From positions 1-25,228 of the IMG/VR virus record IMGVR_UViG_3300029787_005119: DNA of 25,228 nt. One strand, written 5' to 3'. Below are positions 6,859-14,057 of this stretch, in pieces. The notes under the pieces are model-generated. The model had not been told where the DNA came from. It did not search any database and saw nothing but the letters and a program-made list of their open reading frames with translations. This DNA is from a virus. Made by a program: the position numbers and the translations under genes. Within the stretch, counting starts at the first letter, position 1. The number at the start of each line of letters is the position of its first letter.

Positions 6859-7473
6859 AATTTATACAGCAACTAAAGATAAAAAAGAAAATACTTTACT
6901 GTTTAAGTCTTTAAATATAGACTATTACAATATTCCTACTCATTATGTTATAACAAATTTATCAGCGATGCTAGAGATAATAATGTTGATGTTGCTGTTT
7001 TTATACATGATGATGTATACATTAATACGAGTGATCTACTCCGTAGGCTCGATACTGCTTCAAAAAAGTATACAGTATTCGGATTGGCTGGTGCAACAAC
7101 CTGCAAAATTGGTACACCTGCTTTATGGCACCTTATGTCTCAAAGGAATGACCACCGAGGATGTGTTGCGCATGGAACGGAAACAAAATATCATTATACT
7201 TCGTTTGGTCCTATTCCTAGTAGGTGTTTACTTATTGATGGCGTGTTTCTTGGTATTAATATTAAAAATCTTCCAGTGAATGTAAAATTTGATGAAACCT
7301 ATCCTTCAAAGTTTCATTACTATGATTTAGACTTTTGCCTTGAATGTAATAAAAATGACGTTATAATGGGTATAGTAGATATACCTATAATTCATAATAG
7401 CCCCGGACTTACTAATCCGAATGAAGAATTTTATAAAGGGCAGGAATATTTTATTAATAAATGGAAACAGTAG
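6848..7473 (+). CDS. Glycosyltransferase-like protein read in two frames through a -1 shift
   Basis: Two frames together spell one protein. The first encodes residues 1-38 and reads through YVITNL at 6944-6961. The -1 frame continues from 6961 as ISDARDNNVD, then VFIHDDV with the metal-binding H54-D55-D56, LAGATTCKIGTPALWH, a DGVFL stretch, KFDETYP, FHYYDLDFCL and IHNSPG, ending at 7473. These are the landmarks of the Glyco_tranf_2_5 type (GT-A fold). The joined product is about 208 residues. The zero frame alone would run on to 7279 as a hydrophobic nonsense tail. The join lies on an in-phase A AAT TTA heptamer, so programmed frameshifting is possible; a one-base assembly error or mutation is the other explanation. 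It overlaps its neighbours on both sides by 11-13 bases. Confidence 0.7.
6955..6961 (+). promoter_or_regulatory. In-phase -1 slippery heptamer A_AAT_TTA
   Basis: AAATTTA at 6955-6961 fits the X XXY YYZ rule for -1 ribosomal frameshifting, and its phase is right: the frame of the ATG at 6848 reads AAT at 6956 and TTA at 6959. Slipping here continues in the frame that holds the rest of the glycosyltransferase. A AAU UUA is the frameshift site of Rous sarcoma virus. No strong downstream stem or upstream Shine-Dalgarno-like stimulator is evident by eye. Confidence 0.5.
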
Positions 7474-7898
7474 TATTAGTTACAGGAGGATTTGATCCGT
7501 TGCATTCAGGCCATCTTGCTTATTTTAAAGCTGCAAAAAAGTTGGGCGATAAACTTATAGTAGGTGTTAATTCTGATCCATGGCTAGAGCGTAAGAAAGG
7601 TAATAACTTTCTGCCTCTAAATGAACGTTATGAAATAGTGTCGGCATTAAAGTACGTTGATAATTGTATACTTTTTAACGATAATGATGATACTGCTATT
7701 GAAGCTATTCGTAATGTTATAATGCTGTATCCTTTCGATCGTATTATATTTGCAAATGGAGGAGATAGAACTAAAGGTAACGTGCCTGAGGAAGACCCTG
7801 ACCTCTTCCCGGATAAAGAAATTATATTTCAATATGGTGTTGGTGGGTTAGATAAAAAAAATAGCAGTAGTTGGATATTACAAAAATGGAAAAAATAG
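7461..7898 (+). CDS. Cytidylyltransferase-family sugar-phosphate nucleotidyltransferase
   Basis: This 145-residue single-domain protein belongs to the nucleotidyltransferase family of TagD and the HldE/RfaE adenylyltransferase domain. The signature H15-S-G-H18 is in GGFDPLHSGH near the N-terminus, followed by LNERYEIVSALKYVD, a typical second motif. The later FANGGDR and the final NSSSWILQ helix fit HldE-type enzymes better than TagD. The expected reaction joins a sugar-1-phosphate or polyol phosphate with CTP or ATP and releases pyrophosphate. Its ATG overlaps the end of the glycosyltransferase frame by 13 bases, supporting 7473 as that protein's true end. It is one of three such domains in the window; the substrate cannot be told. 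Confidence 0.85.
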   Translation: METVVLVTGGFDPLHSGHLAYFKAAKKLGDKLIVGVNSDPWLERKKGNNFLPLNERYEIVSALKYVDNCILFNDNDDTAIEAIRNVIMLYPFDRIIFANGGDRTKGNVPEEDPDLFPDKEIIFQYGVGGLDKKNSSSWILQKWKK

Positions 7899-9202
7899 AT
7901 TTAGATTACTTTGAAAAAGTTTTAGTATATAAGAGTTTAACTGATGAAGAATATCTTGCCGATATTATTACTCATGTAGAGCCCGATTTAATAGCTAATA
8001 AAAATATTAAAGTTATATTTACTTTAATTAAAAATTTTTATATAAAGAGAGGTACATTACCTACTTCTACTGAGCTAAATACATATCTAGTTAATGAAGA
8101 GGTTAAAAATGCTTTTAAGTCTGTAGTTGCATCTTTTAAGGAGATAGATAAGACTCTTAATAAAGATGAGCTGCTCGAGAATACTGAAAGGTATTTAAAA
8201 GAAAGAGCTATATATCATACTATGATGGATGTAGCTGAAGATATAACTAAAGGTAAGGTTGATACAGGCTATATTTTAGAGAAGTTTGAAAAAAATTGTC
8301 GTATATCTTTACAAGATGATATTGGTCTAGATGTATTTGAAGATGTAGATGATATTATTAAAGATTTAGATACCGATGAACCTGTAATTCCCTCCGGCTG
8401 GTCATGGCTCGATGAAAAACTTGATGGAGGCTTTAGAGCTAATGGTAGAGCATTTTATGTATTTGCTGGTCAAACTAATGTTGGTAAGAGTATATTCCTT
8501 GGTAATATAGCTACAAGTATGCAGCGACAAGGTAAGAATGTTCTGCTTATATCTTTAGAGATGAGTGAACTAATGTATAGTCATAGATTAGTATCTGACT
8601 TAACTAAAATACCTATTGGTAACTTAAGAACTGAATCTGTTACTCTAAAGCATAGTATTAAAGGAATGAATGGTAAAGGTAAACTATTAGTAAAGGAGTT
8701 TCCACCGAATACTATTACATCTCAAAACTTAGCTACTTATATTAAGACAGTTTTAAATAAAGGTATAAAAATTGATGCTGTGGTCCTTGATTATATTAAT
8801 CTTATGAAGGGGTCGTTAAATTCTAACTTATATGAACGTATTAAATCAGCTGCTGAGGAAGTAAGAGCATTAACATATAAGTTTGATTGCCCTATTATAT
8901 CTGCAACTCAATTAAATCGAGCAGGATATGATACAAATAGCCCTCAGCTTGAGACTATTGGTGAAAGTATTGGACTTGCTGCTACTGCTGATGCTATTAT
9001 TGGAATTACTCAAAGCGATGAAGATAAAGAACTTGATATTATAAATCTACATATGATGAAAAATAGATTTGGTTCTAATTATGGTAAGAACGCAATGCGA
9101 ATAGACTATAAGACATTAACTGTTTTTGAAGATGATACCTTAAATGAAGACGACGGAGACCTTGGTGGTGTATCTGATGCTTTAGACCTGTTGAGTAATT
9201 AA
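7886..9202 (+). CDS. 41: DnaB-like replicative helicase, T4 gp41 type
   Basis: This is the replicative hexameric 5'-3' helicase that works with the gp61 primase encoded at 18569. An N-terminal helical domain of about 165 residues precedes a RecA-like motor with Walker A GQTNVGKS (about 195-202), LISLEMSELMYSHR, the Walker B strand AVVLDYINLM, a TQLNR sensor segment, and a late KNRFG segment equivalent to the T4 gp41 motif 4 region. Length is about 438 residues, close to T4 gp41 (475). The start at 7886 gives MEKIDLDYFEKV and a 13-base overlap with the previous gene; an ATG at 7871 would add five residues. Neither has a ribosome binding site, so coupling to the upstream gene is likely. Confidence 0.93.
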   Translation: MEKIDLDYFEKVLVYKSLTDEEYLADIITHVEPDLIANKNIKVIFTLIKNFYIKRGTLPTSTELNTYLVNEEVKNAFKSVVASFKEIDKTLNKDELLENTERYLKERAIYHTMMDVAEDITKGKVDTGYILEKFEKNCRISLQDDIGLDVFEDVDDIIKDLDTDEPVIPSGWSWLDEKLDGGFRANGRAFYVFAGQTNVGKSIFLGNIATSMQRQGKNVLLISLEMSELMYSHRLVSDLTKIPIGNLRTESVTLKHSIKGMNGKGKLLVKEFPPNTITSQNLATYIKTVLNKGIKIDAVVLDYINLMKGSLNSNLYERIKSAAEEVRALTYKFDCPIISATQLNRAGYDTNSPQLETIGESIGLAATADAIIGITQSDEDKELDIINLHMMKNRFGSNYGKNAMRIDYKTLTVFEDDTLNEDDGDLGGVSDALDLLSN

Positions 9203-9218
9203 AAAAGGGAACTAAATA
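9191..9218 (+). promoter_or_regulatory. Promoter for the DHH phosphoesterase gene (TTGAGT-16-TAAATA)
   Basis: TTGAGT at 9191-9196, a 16-base spacer and TAAATA at 9213-9218 stand 6 bases before the ATG at 9225, the same geometry as the stronger promoters in this window. The -10 box is imperfect. An alternative TACAAT at 9217-9222 would sit only 2 bases from the ATG, preceded by GGAAC at 9208. Confidence 0.45.
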
Positions 9219-9224
9219 CAATAA

Positions 9225-10115
9225 ATGAATAAGATTCATGTATTTACTGATGCTGATTTAGACGGCGCTGGTTGTTATTTTATGATAAAACGAGCATTTC
9301 CTAATGATAATATAACTTATAGTGTCACTACTGAAAAAAAGTTTAGATCAAACGTCCTTGGCTGGCTTGAACGGGATGATTTTAGTAATTATGATACAGT
9401 TTTTATTTGTGATTTAAATATTAAAAATGATATTCCTTTAATTAATCAACCAAATGTTATAGTTTTTGATCACCATGCTGAACATGTTGAACATTTACAG
9501 GAATATACTCAAGCTAAGCCAATTATTAAAGATTATAGTTCTTGTACACTACTATTATATCGCTCCTTTAAATTAAATGAAAAATTAAACGACTATCAAA
9601 AACTTTTAGTTAAAATTATTGATGATTATGACAGTTATACACTTTCTATACCATACAGTAGAAAATTAAATCAAATATTCTGGAATTATACAGGAGACCG
9701 AGTTAATAAATTTTTAAATGACTTTGAAAACGGGTTTAAAGGTTTTAATAAATACCATACTAATACATTAACAATAGTAGAGCGTAAAATTGAAGAATAT
9801 TTTAAGAAAGAGCAGCTATTTAAAGGTAATATAAAAATAGGTGGTACTAATCATACAGTAATAGGAGGATTTTTCTCTTTTTCACCTAATGAAATTGCTG
9901 AAAGAGCTTTAGATGAAAATAACGGTGATATTATATTTTTAATGAACCTAAATACAAAGACTTGTATAATGAGAAAGTCTAAATCATGTGATATTCACAT
10001 GGGCAAATTAGCTGAGACATTAGCTGATGGTGGTGGTCATGAAGACGCGGCTGGATGTTTGTTAAATGACACCATAATTAATATTACAAAGTTATTGGAG
10101 CCAGTATGTCAGTAA
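9225..10115 (+). CDS. DHH/DHHA1-family phosphoesterase (NrnA/RecJ-like)
   Basis: This 296-residue protein carries the DHH phosphoesterase motifs in order: TDADLDG (residues 8-14), CDL at about 62-64, DHH at 82-84, DDYD at about 133-136, and the substrate-binding DHHA1 motif GGGHEDAAG at 269-277. The family uses two Mn ions to cleave phosphodiester bonds in single-stranded DNA (RecJ), short RNA oligonucleotides (NrnA) or cyclic dinucleotides (GdpP). The size and lack of extra domains favour NrnA-like oligonucleotide hydrolysis, here perhaps recycling nucleotides or processing DNA ends beside the helicase. Destroying cyclic-dinucleotide defence signals is an open alternative that the sequence cannot decide. 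It follows gp41 after 22 bases with its own candidate promoter, and overlaps the next gene by 10 bases. Confidence 0.88.
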   Translation: MNKIHVFTDADLDGAGCYFMIKRAFPNDNITYSVTTEKKFRSNVLGWLERDDFSNYDTVFICDLNIKNDIPLINQPNVIVFDHHAEHVEHLQEYTQAKPIIKDYSSCTLLLYRSFKLNEKLNDYQKLLVKIIDDYDSYTLSIPYSRKLNQIFWNYTGDRVNKFLNDFENGFKGFNKYHTNTLTIVERKIEEYFKKEQLFKGNIKIGGTNHTVIGGFFSFSPNEIAERALDENNGDIIFLMNLNTKTCIMRKSKSCDIHMGKLAETLADGGGHEDAAGCLLNDTIINITKLLEPVCQ

Positions 10116-10390
10116 AAACACCAGCACAGAATATAGAAAGTAATGAATTCGATCATGCGTTTTTAACGTTCTGTACTTTTGTTTCATTATTACATGGTAA
10201 AAAAATGAACTACCCTACTGTATTTTTAAAAATCTTAGAAAATAAAAGGCTAAGAGAAATATATATGAATTTAATAAATGAAGATAACGAGTTCGGCGCT
10301 ATTAGTAAATTTATTGAAACAGAACCCTCAATAACTAAGAGTAAATATATTACTAAATATCTTAATAAACAAAAAGGTCCTTTACTTTAA
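10106..10390 (+). CDS. Hypothetical protein, 94 residues
   Basis: No family is recognised. The protein is predicted mainly helical, with a hydrophobic stretch around FLTFCTFVSLL (residues 19-29) that is too short and interrupted for a confident membrane span, then a basic C-terminal part ending KYLNKQKGPLL. It starts within the end of the DHH gene (10-base overlap; the ATG follows TTGGAGCCAGT, where GGAG is a usable ribosome binding site) and ends 43 bases before gp32. In T4 the neighbours of gene 32 are 59 and 33, but neither the gp59 fold nor a gp33-like acidic clamp-binding tail is apparent here, so no name is given. Confidence 0.65.
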   Translation: MSVKTPAQNIESNEFDHAFLTFCTFVSLLHGKKMNYPTVFLKILENKRLREIYMNLINEDNEFGAISKFIETEPSITKSKYITKYLNKQKGPLL

Positions 10391-10399
10391 TAAAGTTAG

Positions 10400-10427
10400 T
10401 TGAAATAAGAAGGAACTATTATATAAT
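10400..10427 (+). promoter_or_regulatory. Promoter for gene 32 (TTGAAA-16-TATAAT)
   Basis: TTGAAA at 10400-10405 and TATAAT at 10422-10427 are separated by 16 bases; the ATG at 10434 is 6 bases further on, giving a leaderless transcript if the usual start is used. GGAAC at 10412-10416 again stands 5 bases before the -10 box. This is one of the best promoter matches in the window, fitting a protein needed in large amounts. Confidence 0.75.
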
Positions 10428-10433
10428 AGGGGT

Positions 10434-11303
10434 ATGAGTAATATAACTAATACAATGTTCGAGTCAATACGCGGTGCTCTCGCTAGCTCGGAAGAAAAAT
10501 CGTCGTCAACAGTAGCTAATATTCTTAGAACAGAGCCAGGGAATACTTATACGCTACGGTTATTGCCCTTTGCTAAGGATCCTAGTAAAACGTTCTATCA
10601 TTATATGCAACATGGATGGAATAGCTTCGCTACTGGTCAATATGTAAGTGCTGTATCTCCTCAAACTACTGGAGATAGAGATCCTATAGCGGAGATTCGT
10701 TATAAATTTTATCGTGGAAACGATTCTGAAAAAGCTATTGCGAGTAAAATTACTCGTTCTGAAAAATGGCTTGCTAATGTTTACGTTGTAAACGATCCTG
10801 TTAATCCTGATAATAACGGTAAGGTTATGATCTTACGTTACGGTAAGCAATTGCATAAGATTATTGCTAGTGCTATTGATGGTGAAGACGCTGGTGATTT
10901 AGGACCTCGTATTTTTGATCTGGGACCTGATGGATGTAACTTTAAAGTTATTGTAGAAAAGCAAGGTGACTTTCCTACCTATGTATCTTCTAAGTTTACG
11001 TTTCCTTCTGCGATAGAAGGTTTAGGTGAAGATAAGTTCGAGAGCATTTATAATAATGTCTATGATCTTGAATCTACTTTTACTATTAAAAGCTATGATG
11101 ATCTTAAAGGTATGGTAGATGAGCATATCTTAGTAAATGATAGTAGTACTGAGCAGTCTACTGTAGCGCCTGTTACTCCTGTTACTACTTCAGTACCAAC
11201 TCCTCCTATTGAGGATACTAAACCTACTCCTGTTACTACTGAGGGTAAGCCTGCTGAAGAAGATGAGGATATTAAAGATTTACTTGCTGGTTTAGATTTG
11301 TAA
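10434..11303 (+). CDS. 32: Single-stranded DNA-binding protein, T4 gp32 type
   Basis: This is the replication SSB, coating single-stranded DNA and contacting polymerase, helicase loader and UvsX. The core matches gp32: a basic N-terminal cooperativity region, TYTLRLLPF, then WLANVYVVNDPVNPDNNGKV (T4: [20 protein letters not shown]), and later CNFKVIVEKQGDFPTY. The C-terminus is an acidic tail (EEDEDIKDLLAGLDL, like T4's DDTDLDDLLNDL), reached through a Pro/Thr-rich linker at about 240-272. Length is 289 residues against 301 in T4. The T4 zinc site (three Cys and a His) is absent: the only Cys is in GCNF, far from that position. It is transcribed from its own strong promoter, and the next gene starts after one base. 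Confidence 0.92.
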   Translation: MSNITNTMFESIRGALASSEEKSSSTVANILRTEPGNTYTLRLLPFAKDPSKTFYHYMQHGWNSFATGQYVSAVSPQTTGDRDPIAEIRYKFYRGNDSEKAIASKITRSEKWLANVYVVNDPVNPDNNGKVMILRYGKQLHKIIASAIDGEDAGDLGPRIFDLGPDGCNFKVIVEKQGDFPTYVSSKFTFPSAIEGLGEDKFESIYNNVYDLESTFTIKSYDDLKGMVDEHILVNDSSTEQSTVAPVTPVTTSVPTPPIEDTKPTPVTTEGKPAEEDEDIKDLLAGLDL

Positions 11304-11304
11304 A

Positions 11305-11886
11305 ATGAGCGACGACGTACCTCAGATTCCTATGCCGGAGTTCTCTAATCCACCGGTAGATAATACTCCGCCACCGGAAGGTGGATTTACGCGTGAGTTG
11401 ACACCTGAAGAAGAGAGAAATGTTTTAATTAATTTTATGGGTACCCAATATGGTGAAATGCATAAGATGGATAAAAACATAGTCGGCGAATCGAGTGTAT
11501 TAAAAAGAGGGAAGAGCGACGAGGTTAAGCAGCAAATTACTCAATTGTTGCAGCAACCGGTTCAGCCGGCTGCGCCTCAACCCTTACCTCCACAACCCGA
11601 AGTACCTGAAGTTGAGCCTCTACAATCTAATCTATCTGAACCGCAGCCTAGTAAAGTAGCTATTCAAGTACCGGTAAATGTTCCGCCAGATCCTCCACCT
11701 AATTCTGATCAAATGACATTTAATTTTGATGTATCAGAAAAAGAATTACTTTTAAATAGTATTCAAACTCTTGCAGATAAAATTGATAATCTTAATAAGA
11801 TGGTAGTTAGAAATTATACTAAATTAGAAGAATTATCTGCGCGTAAAGTCGTAAAAAAAAAGTCAGTTGAAACGACTAAAAAGTGA
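11305..11886 (+). CDS. Proline-rich hypothetical protein with possible clamp-binding motif
   Basis: This 193-residue protein has no recognised family. The N-terminal 30 residues and the stretch 85-135 are rich in Pro, Gln and Glu and likely disordered. Residues 33-75 and 144-180 are helical, the latter with a heptad-like pattern suggesting a short coiled coil. The tail is basic (KVVKKKSVETTKK). Residues 136-141, QMTFNF, resemble a sliding-clamp binding peptide (a Gln followed by hydrophobics and an aromatic), and the gene lies between gp32 and the gp45 clamp. A replication or late-transcription adaptor is possible but is only inference. There is one base between the gp32 stop and this ATG, so translation is coupled. 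Confidence 0.7.
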   Translation: MSDDVPQIPMPEFSNPPVDNTPPPEGGFTRELTPEEERNVLINFMGTQYGEMHKMDKNIVGESSVLKRGKSDEVKQQITQLLQQPVQPAAPQPLPPQPEVPEVEPLQSNLSEPQPSKVAIQVPVNVPPDPPPNSDQMTFNFDVSEKELLLNSIQTLADKIDNLNKMVVRNYTKLEELSARKVVKKKSVETTKK

Positions 11887-11895
11887 TACTATAAT
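11867..11895 (+). promoter_or_regulatory. Promoter for the clamp gene (TTGAAA-17-TATAAT)
   Basis: TTGAAA at 11867-11872, a 17-base spacer and TATAAT at 11890-11895 lie inside and just past the end of the preceding gene. The ATG at 11907 is 11 bases beyond the -10 box, so the leader would be about 5 bases, longer than at the other promoters here but still too short for a normal ribosome binding site. Confidence 0.65.
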
Positions 11896-11906
11896 AAAGA
11901 GTATAT

Positions 11907-12644
11907 ATGACTTCTTTAAAAATAAAAAATAAAAAAGACTTTGTTAGTAATTTTTTAGGACCAGTATCGAACTTAAATGATATGTGCGTCCTTACTTTAT
12001 ATAAGGATAAGATAGAATGTACTATTGCTGGTGCAGATTCTACAATTGTATGTAAAGCAGCTACTGAAATAGAATCAGATATTACTGATAGTAGAACTTT
12101 AAACATTCCAGATATTCGTAAATTAGTTAGAGTATTAGAAATTATACCTGAGCAAGATATTGAGATAAAAATTAACGAAAATAATATTGCATATAATAAG
12201 AATGGGTATAGGTTTAAGTTTCATTTATTAGATGACGGCTTTGTTAAATTACCTAATATTAATGTTGAAAAAGTTAATGAATTAGAATTTGGTACTACAT
12301 TTAAAGTATCTGAGAGTAATTTAACTACTTTATTTAAAGGTAGTGCCTTTACTACCGAAACATCTAAGCTTTATGTATATAGCGATGGTGGTACTATTGC
12401 TGGAGAGCTTGGTGATAGAAGTAGACATAATACCGATAATTTTGTATGTACAGTAAGCGATACATTTGATGGTAAAGAGATGAGTAAACCTCTACCTGTT
12501 AACTTTGAATCCTTTAGATTAATTAGCTTTAGTCAAAGTCGTGAAATAGATTTCCGTATAAATGAAGAACTTGGTATTATTACGTGCAGTTTAAGAAAGG
12601 GTAATGTAGCATTGACTTATGTTGTATCTGCCTTAATTAATTAA
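11907..12644 (+). CDS. 45: Sliding clamp, T4 gp45 type
   Basis: The gp45 trimer is the DNA polymerase processivity clamp and, in T4, the mobile activator of late transcription with gp33 and gp55. The 245-residue protein (T4: 228) has the beta-rich repeating pattern of the clamp fold. The most recognisable part is the C-terminal half: NFVCTVSDTFDG followed by PLPVNFESFRLISF, then ITCSLRKGNVALTYVVSAL, in place of the T4 KYSLTLGDYDG, NFIINMANMKM and ANYVVALE segments. Overall identity to T4 would be low, as expected for distant relatives. The clamp loader genes 44 and 62, which follow 45 in T4, are not here: a small unknown gene follows after one base. Confidence 0.85.
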   Translation: MTSLKIKNKKDFVSNFLGPVSNLNDMCVLTLYKDKIECTIAGADSTIVCKAATEIESDITDSRTLNIPDIRKLVRVLEIIPEQDIEIKINENNIAYNKNGYRFKFHLLDDGFVKLPNINVEKVNELEFGTTFKVSESNLTTLFKGSAFTTETSKLYVYSDGGTIAGELGDRSRHNTDNFVCTVSDTFDGKEMSKPLPVNFESFRLISFSQSREIDFRINEELGIITCSLRKGNVALTYVVSALIN

Positions 12645-12645
12645 T

Positions 12646-13008
12646 ATGCTAGATAAAAAAGGTAGACTTAAAGAAAAGCCCATTAGTAATAAACTAAAGA
12701 CAGCAGGCTATACTATTAAGCGTTTACGCGATAATGGATTCGTTGTTCTTAAAATGTTTAATGCGTATAATAATCAAGATCCGCGAAGATGGACAGTTCT
12801 AATTGACCCTGGTAGAACATCAGTTTATATGACATGTTTTCATAATAAAGAAAATTTAAACGAGATTTTATTTGAAATAGATGATGGTGGTGTTAAGTTT
12901 AATCGGGGATTCTTTATTAAAACTGATAGCGTTGAAGTATTAATTAGCGCTTTAATTGAAAAGGGCATTCCATCAGACCCATCTGGTAATCCGTTCTATA
13001 AAGCTTAA
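12646..13008 (+). CDS. Hypothetical protein, 120 residues
   Basis: No family is recognised. The protein is basic at the N-terminus (MLDKKGRLKEKPISNKLK) and then has a beta-rich pattern, including RRWTVLIDP, SVYMTCFHN and NRGFFIKTD, with a final helix and SDPSGNPFYKA. It looks like a small alpha/beta soluble protein. One base separates it from the clamp gene stop, so it is probably co-translated with gp45; no ribosome binding site is visible. Its position is that of gene 44 in T4, but it has no AAA+ motifs and is not a clamp loader subunit. Confidence 0.7.
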   Translation: MLDKKGRLKEKPISNKLKTAGYTIKRLRDNGFVVLKMFNAYNNQDPRRWTVLIDPGRTSVYMTCFHNKENLNEILFEIDDGGVKFNRGFFIKTDSVEVLISALIEKGIPSDPSGNPFYKA

Positions 13009-13019
13009 ATAGTTTTATA

Positions 13020-13376
13020 ATGGATACAGATCCGGAAGAACAACCTAAAAAGTCTCTATCAGCGCAAGACTGCTTTCCTGAAGATTTCGAAGAGATGGAA
13101 TCTCTTATTAAGGAAACAATGAAAGATATGTTTAAGCAAGAACGTGTAAAACGTAAGCTTAAAACAGGAGCTGAGACCGAGGCTTTAGCTCGTACTTGCT
13201 CTGAATTTATGAATAGCTTTATTATTATGGGATATAATACTCGTAATGAACCTATTGACCCTATATTTTATTGTAGGTCAGAGCTAGAAGCAGATGCATT
13301 ATCTCATTACTTACAGAGATTTTTCCTATCTATGGCTGAAGGTAAAACAGATTTAGGTGACAAGTTTAGACCTTGA
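13020..13376 (+). CDS. Hypothetical protein, 118 residues
   Basis: No family is recognised. The protein is acidic and predicted almost all helical. The first 35 residues are rich in Glu and Asp, with a basic patch at KQERVKRKLK (40-49); a conserved-looking NEPIDPIFYCRSELEADALSH segment follows. It has no membrane span. It lies 11 bases after the preceding gene. A TATAAT overlaps its ATG (13016-13021) and cannot serve as its promoter, so it is most likely read from the clamp transcript. Confidence 0.68.
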   Translation: MDTDPEEQPKKSLSAQDCFPEDFEEMESLIKETMKDMFKQERVKRKLKTGAETEALARTCSEFMNSFIIMGYNTRNEPIDPIFYCRSELEADALSHYLQRFFLSMAEGKTDLGDKFRP

Positions 13377-13400
13377 TTACTTAAAAATACCTCATAAATT
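13373..13400 (+). promoter_or_regulatory. Promoter for the FkbM methyltransferase gene (TTGATT-16-TAAATT)
   Basis: TTGATT at 13373-13378, overlapping the stop codon of the previous gene, is followed after 16 bases by TAAATT at 13395-13400, 6 bases before the ATG at 13407. The -10 box is imperfect, but the spacing equals that of the stronger sites. The 14024 promoter repeats the CCTTGATT context. Confidence 0.5.
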
Positions 13401-13406
13401 ATACAT

Positions 13407-14021
13407 ATGAAAGGTGACTCATTATACGTAGCTGAAGATTTTGTAAGTAAAATTCTTAATAAAGATAAAATTAAAACTGTCATTGAGCTCGGGGCCCGTG
13501 ATTGCGACGATACTCCAGCACTCGAACGTATATACCCTACAGCTCAAATTTATTCTATTGAGTGTAACCCACATCAGGCTGATACTTGTAAGAAAAACTT
13601 AGAAAAAACTAATCGAACTACTTTTATTCAAAAAGCTATTACAAATTATTCTGGGTGGAAAAATTTTTATGTATACCCTGATACAGAAGATAATCCTATG
13701 GGGCATGGTTCATCCTCTTTATATGATCATGTTGAAGATTTTATGACAATAACTAGTGTTCAATGCACAACTGGCAAGCAGTTAGTAAAAGAATATAACT
13801 TAAGTCATATCGATGTTTTATGTATGGATATTCAAGGAAGCGAATACGAAGCATTATTAAGTTTTGAAGATTTTATTAATAATATTGACTATATAATTTT
13901 TGAGGATGATGCGCACAGGTATAAAAAACCAGTACAAAACTGCTTACATACATTTTTAAAAAATAATAAATTTGAGCTAATACATCATCAGTCAGACTAC
14001 TTATATAAGAGAATATTTTAA
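13407..14021 (+). CDS. FkbM-family methyltransferase
   Basis: This 204-residue protein has the FkbM-type Rossmann methyltransferase pattern. SAM motif I is VIELGARD (residues 25-32), an acidic residue for the ribose comes in IYSIECNP (48-55), and the family signature DVLCMDIQGSEYE (136-148) replaces the usual DxLKIDVEGxE. FkbM enzymes O-methylate sugars, polyketides or other small molecules. Between two sugar-nucleotide blocks, methylation of a sugar hydroxyl is the natural guess; the substrate is not visible. The gene has its own candidate promoter, and a near-identical promoter arrangement precedes the next gene, so the two may be regulated alike. Confidence 0.85.
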   Translation: MKGDSLYVAEDFVSKILNKDKIKTVIELGARDCDDTPALERIYPTAQIYSIECNPHQADTCKKNLEKTNRTTFIQKAITNYSGWKNFYVYPDTEDNPMGHGSSSLYDHVEDFMTITSVQCTTGKQLVKEYNLSHIDVLCMDIQGSEYEALLSFEDFINNIDYIIFEDDAHRYKKPVQNCLHTFLKNNKFELIHHQSDYLYKRIF

Positions 14022-14023
14022 CC

Positions 14024-14051
14024 TTGATTTTAGTAAAATTTCATATAAAAT
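14024..14051 (+). promoter_or_regulatory. Promoter for the RmlD-like reductase gene (TTGATT-16-TAAAAT)
   Basis: TTGATT at 14024-14029, 16 bases, TAAAAT at 14046-14051, 6 bases, then ATG at 14058. The layout matches the promoter of the preceding gene, including the CCTTGATT context around the -35 box. A leaderless transcript is expected. Confidence 0.6.
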
Positions 14052-14057
14052 ATATAT

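Noticed and set aside
6962-7279. Zero-frame continuation of the glycosyltransferase as a membrane protein
   Set aside because: The hydrophobic tail overlaps a frame with clear glycosyltransferase motifs, so it is probably an out-of-frame artefact. It would be made only if ribosomes fail to shift.
11876-12106. Minus-strand ORF opposite the start of the clamp gene
   Set aside because: It overlaps the clamp gene and its promoter in antisense, with no supporting signal.
13016-13021. TATAAT overlapping the ATG of the 13020 gene as its promoter
   Set aside because: A -10 box covering the start codon would start transcription inside the gene.
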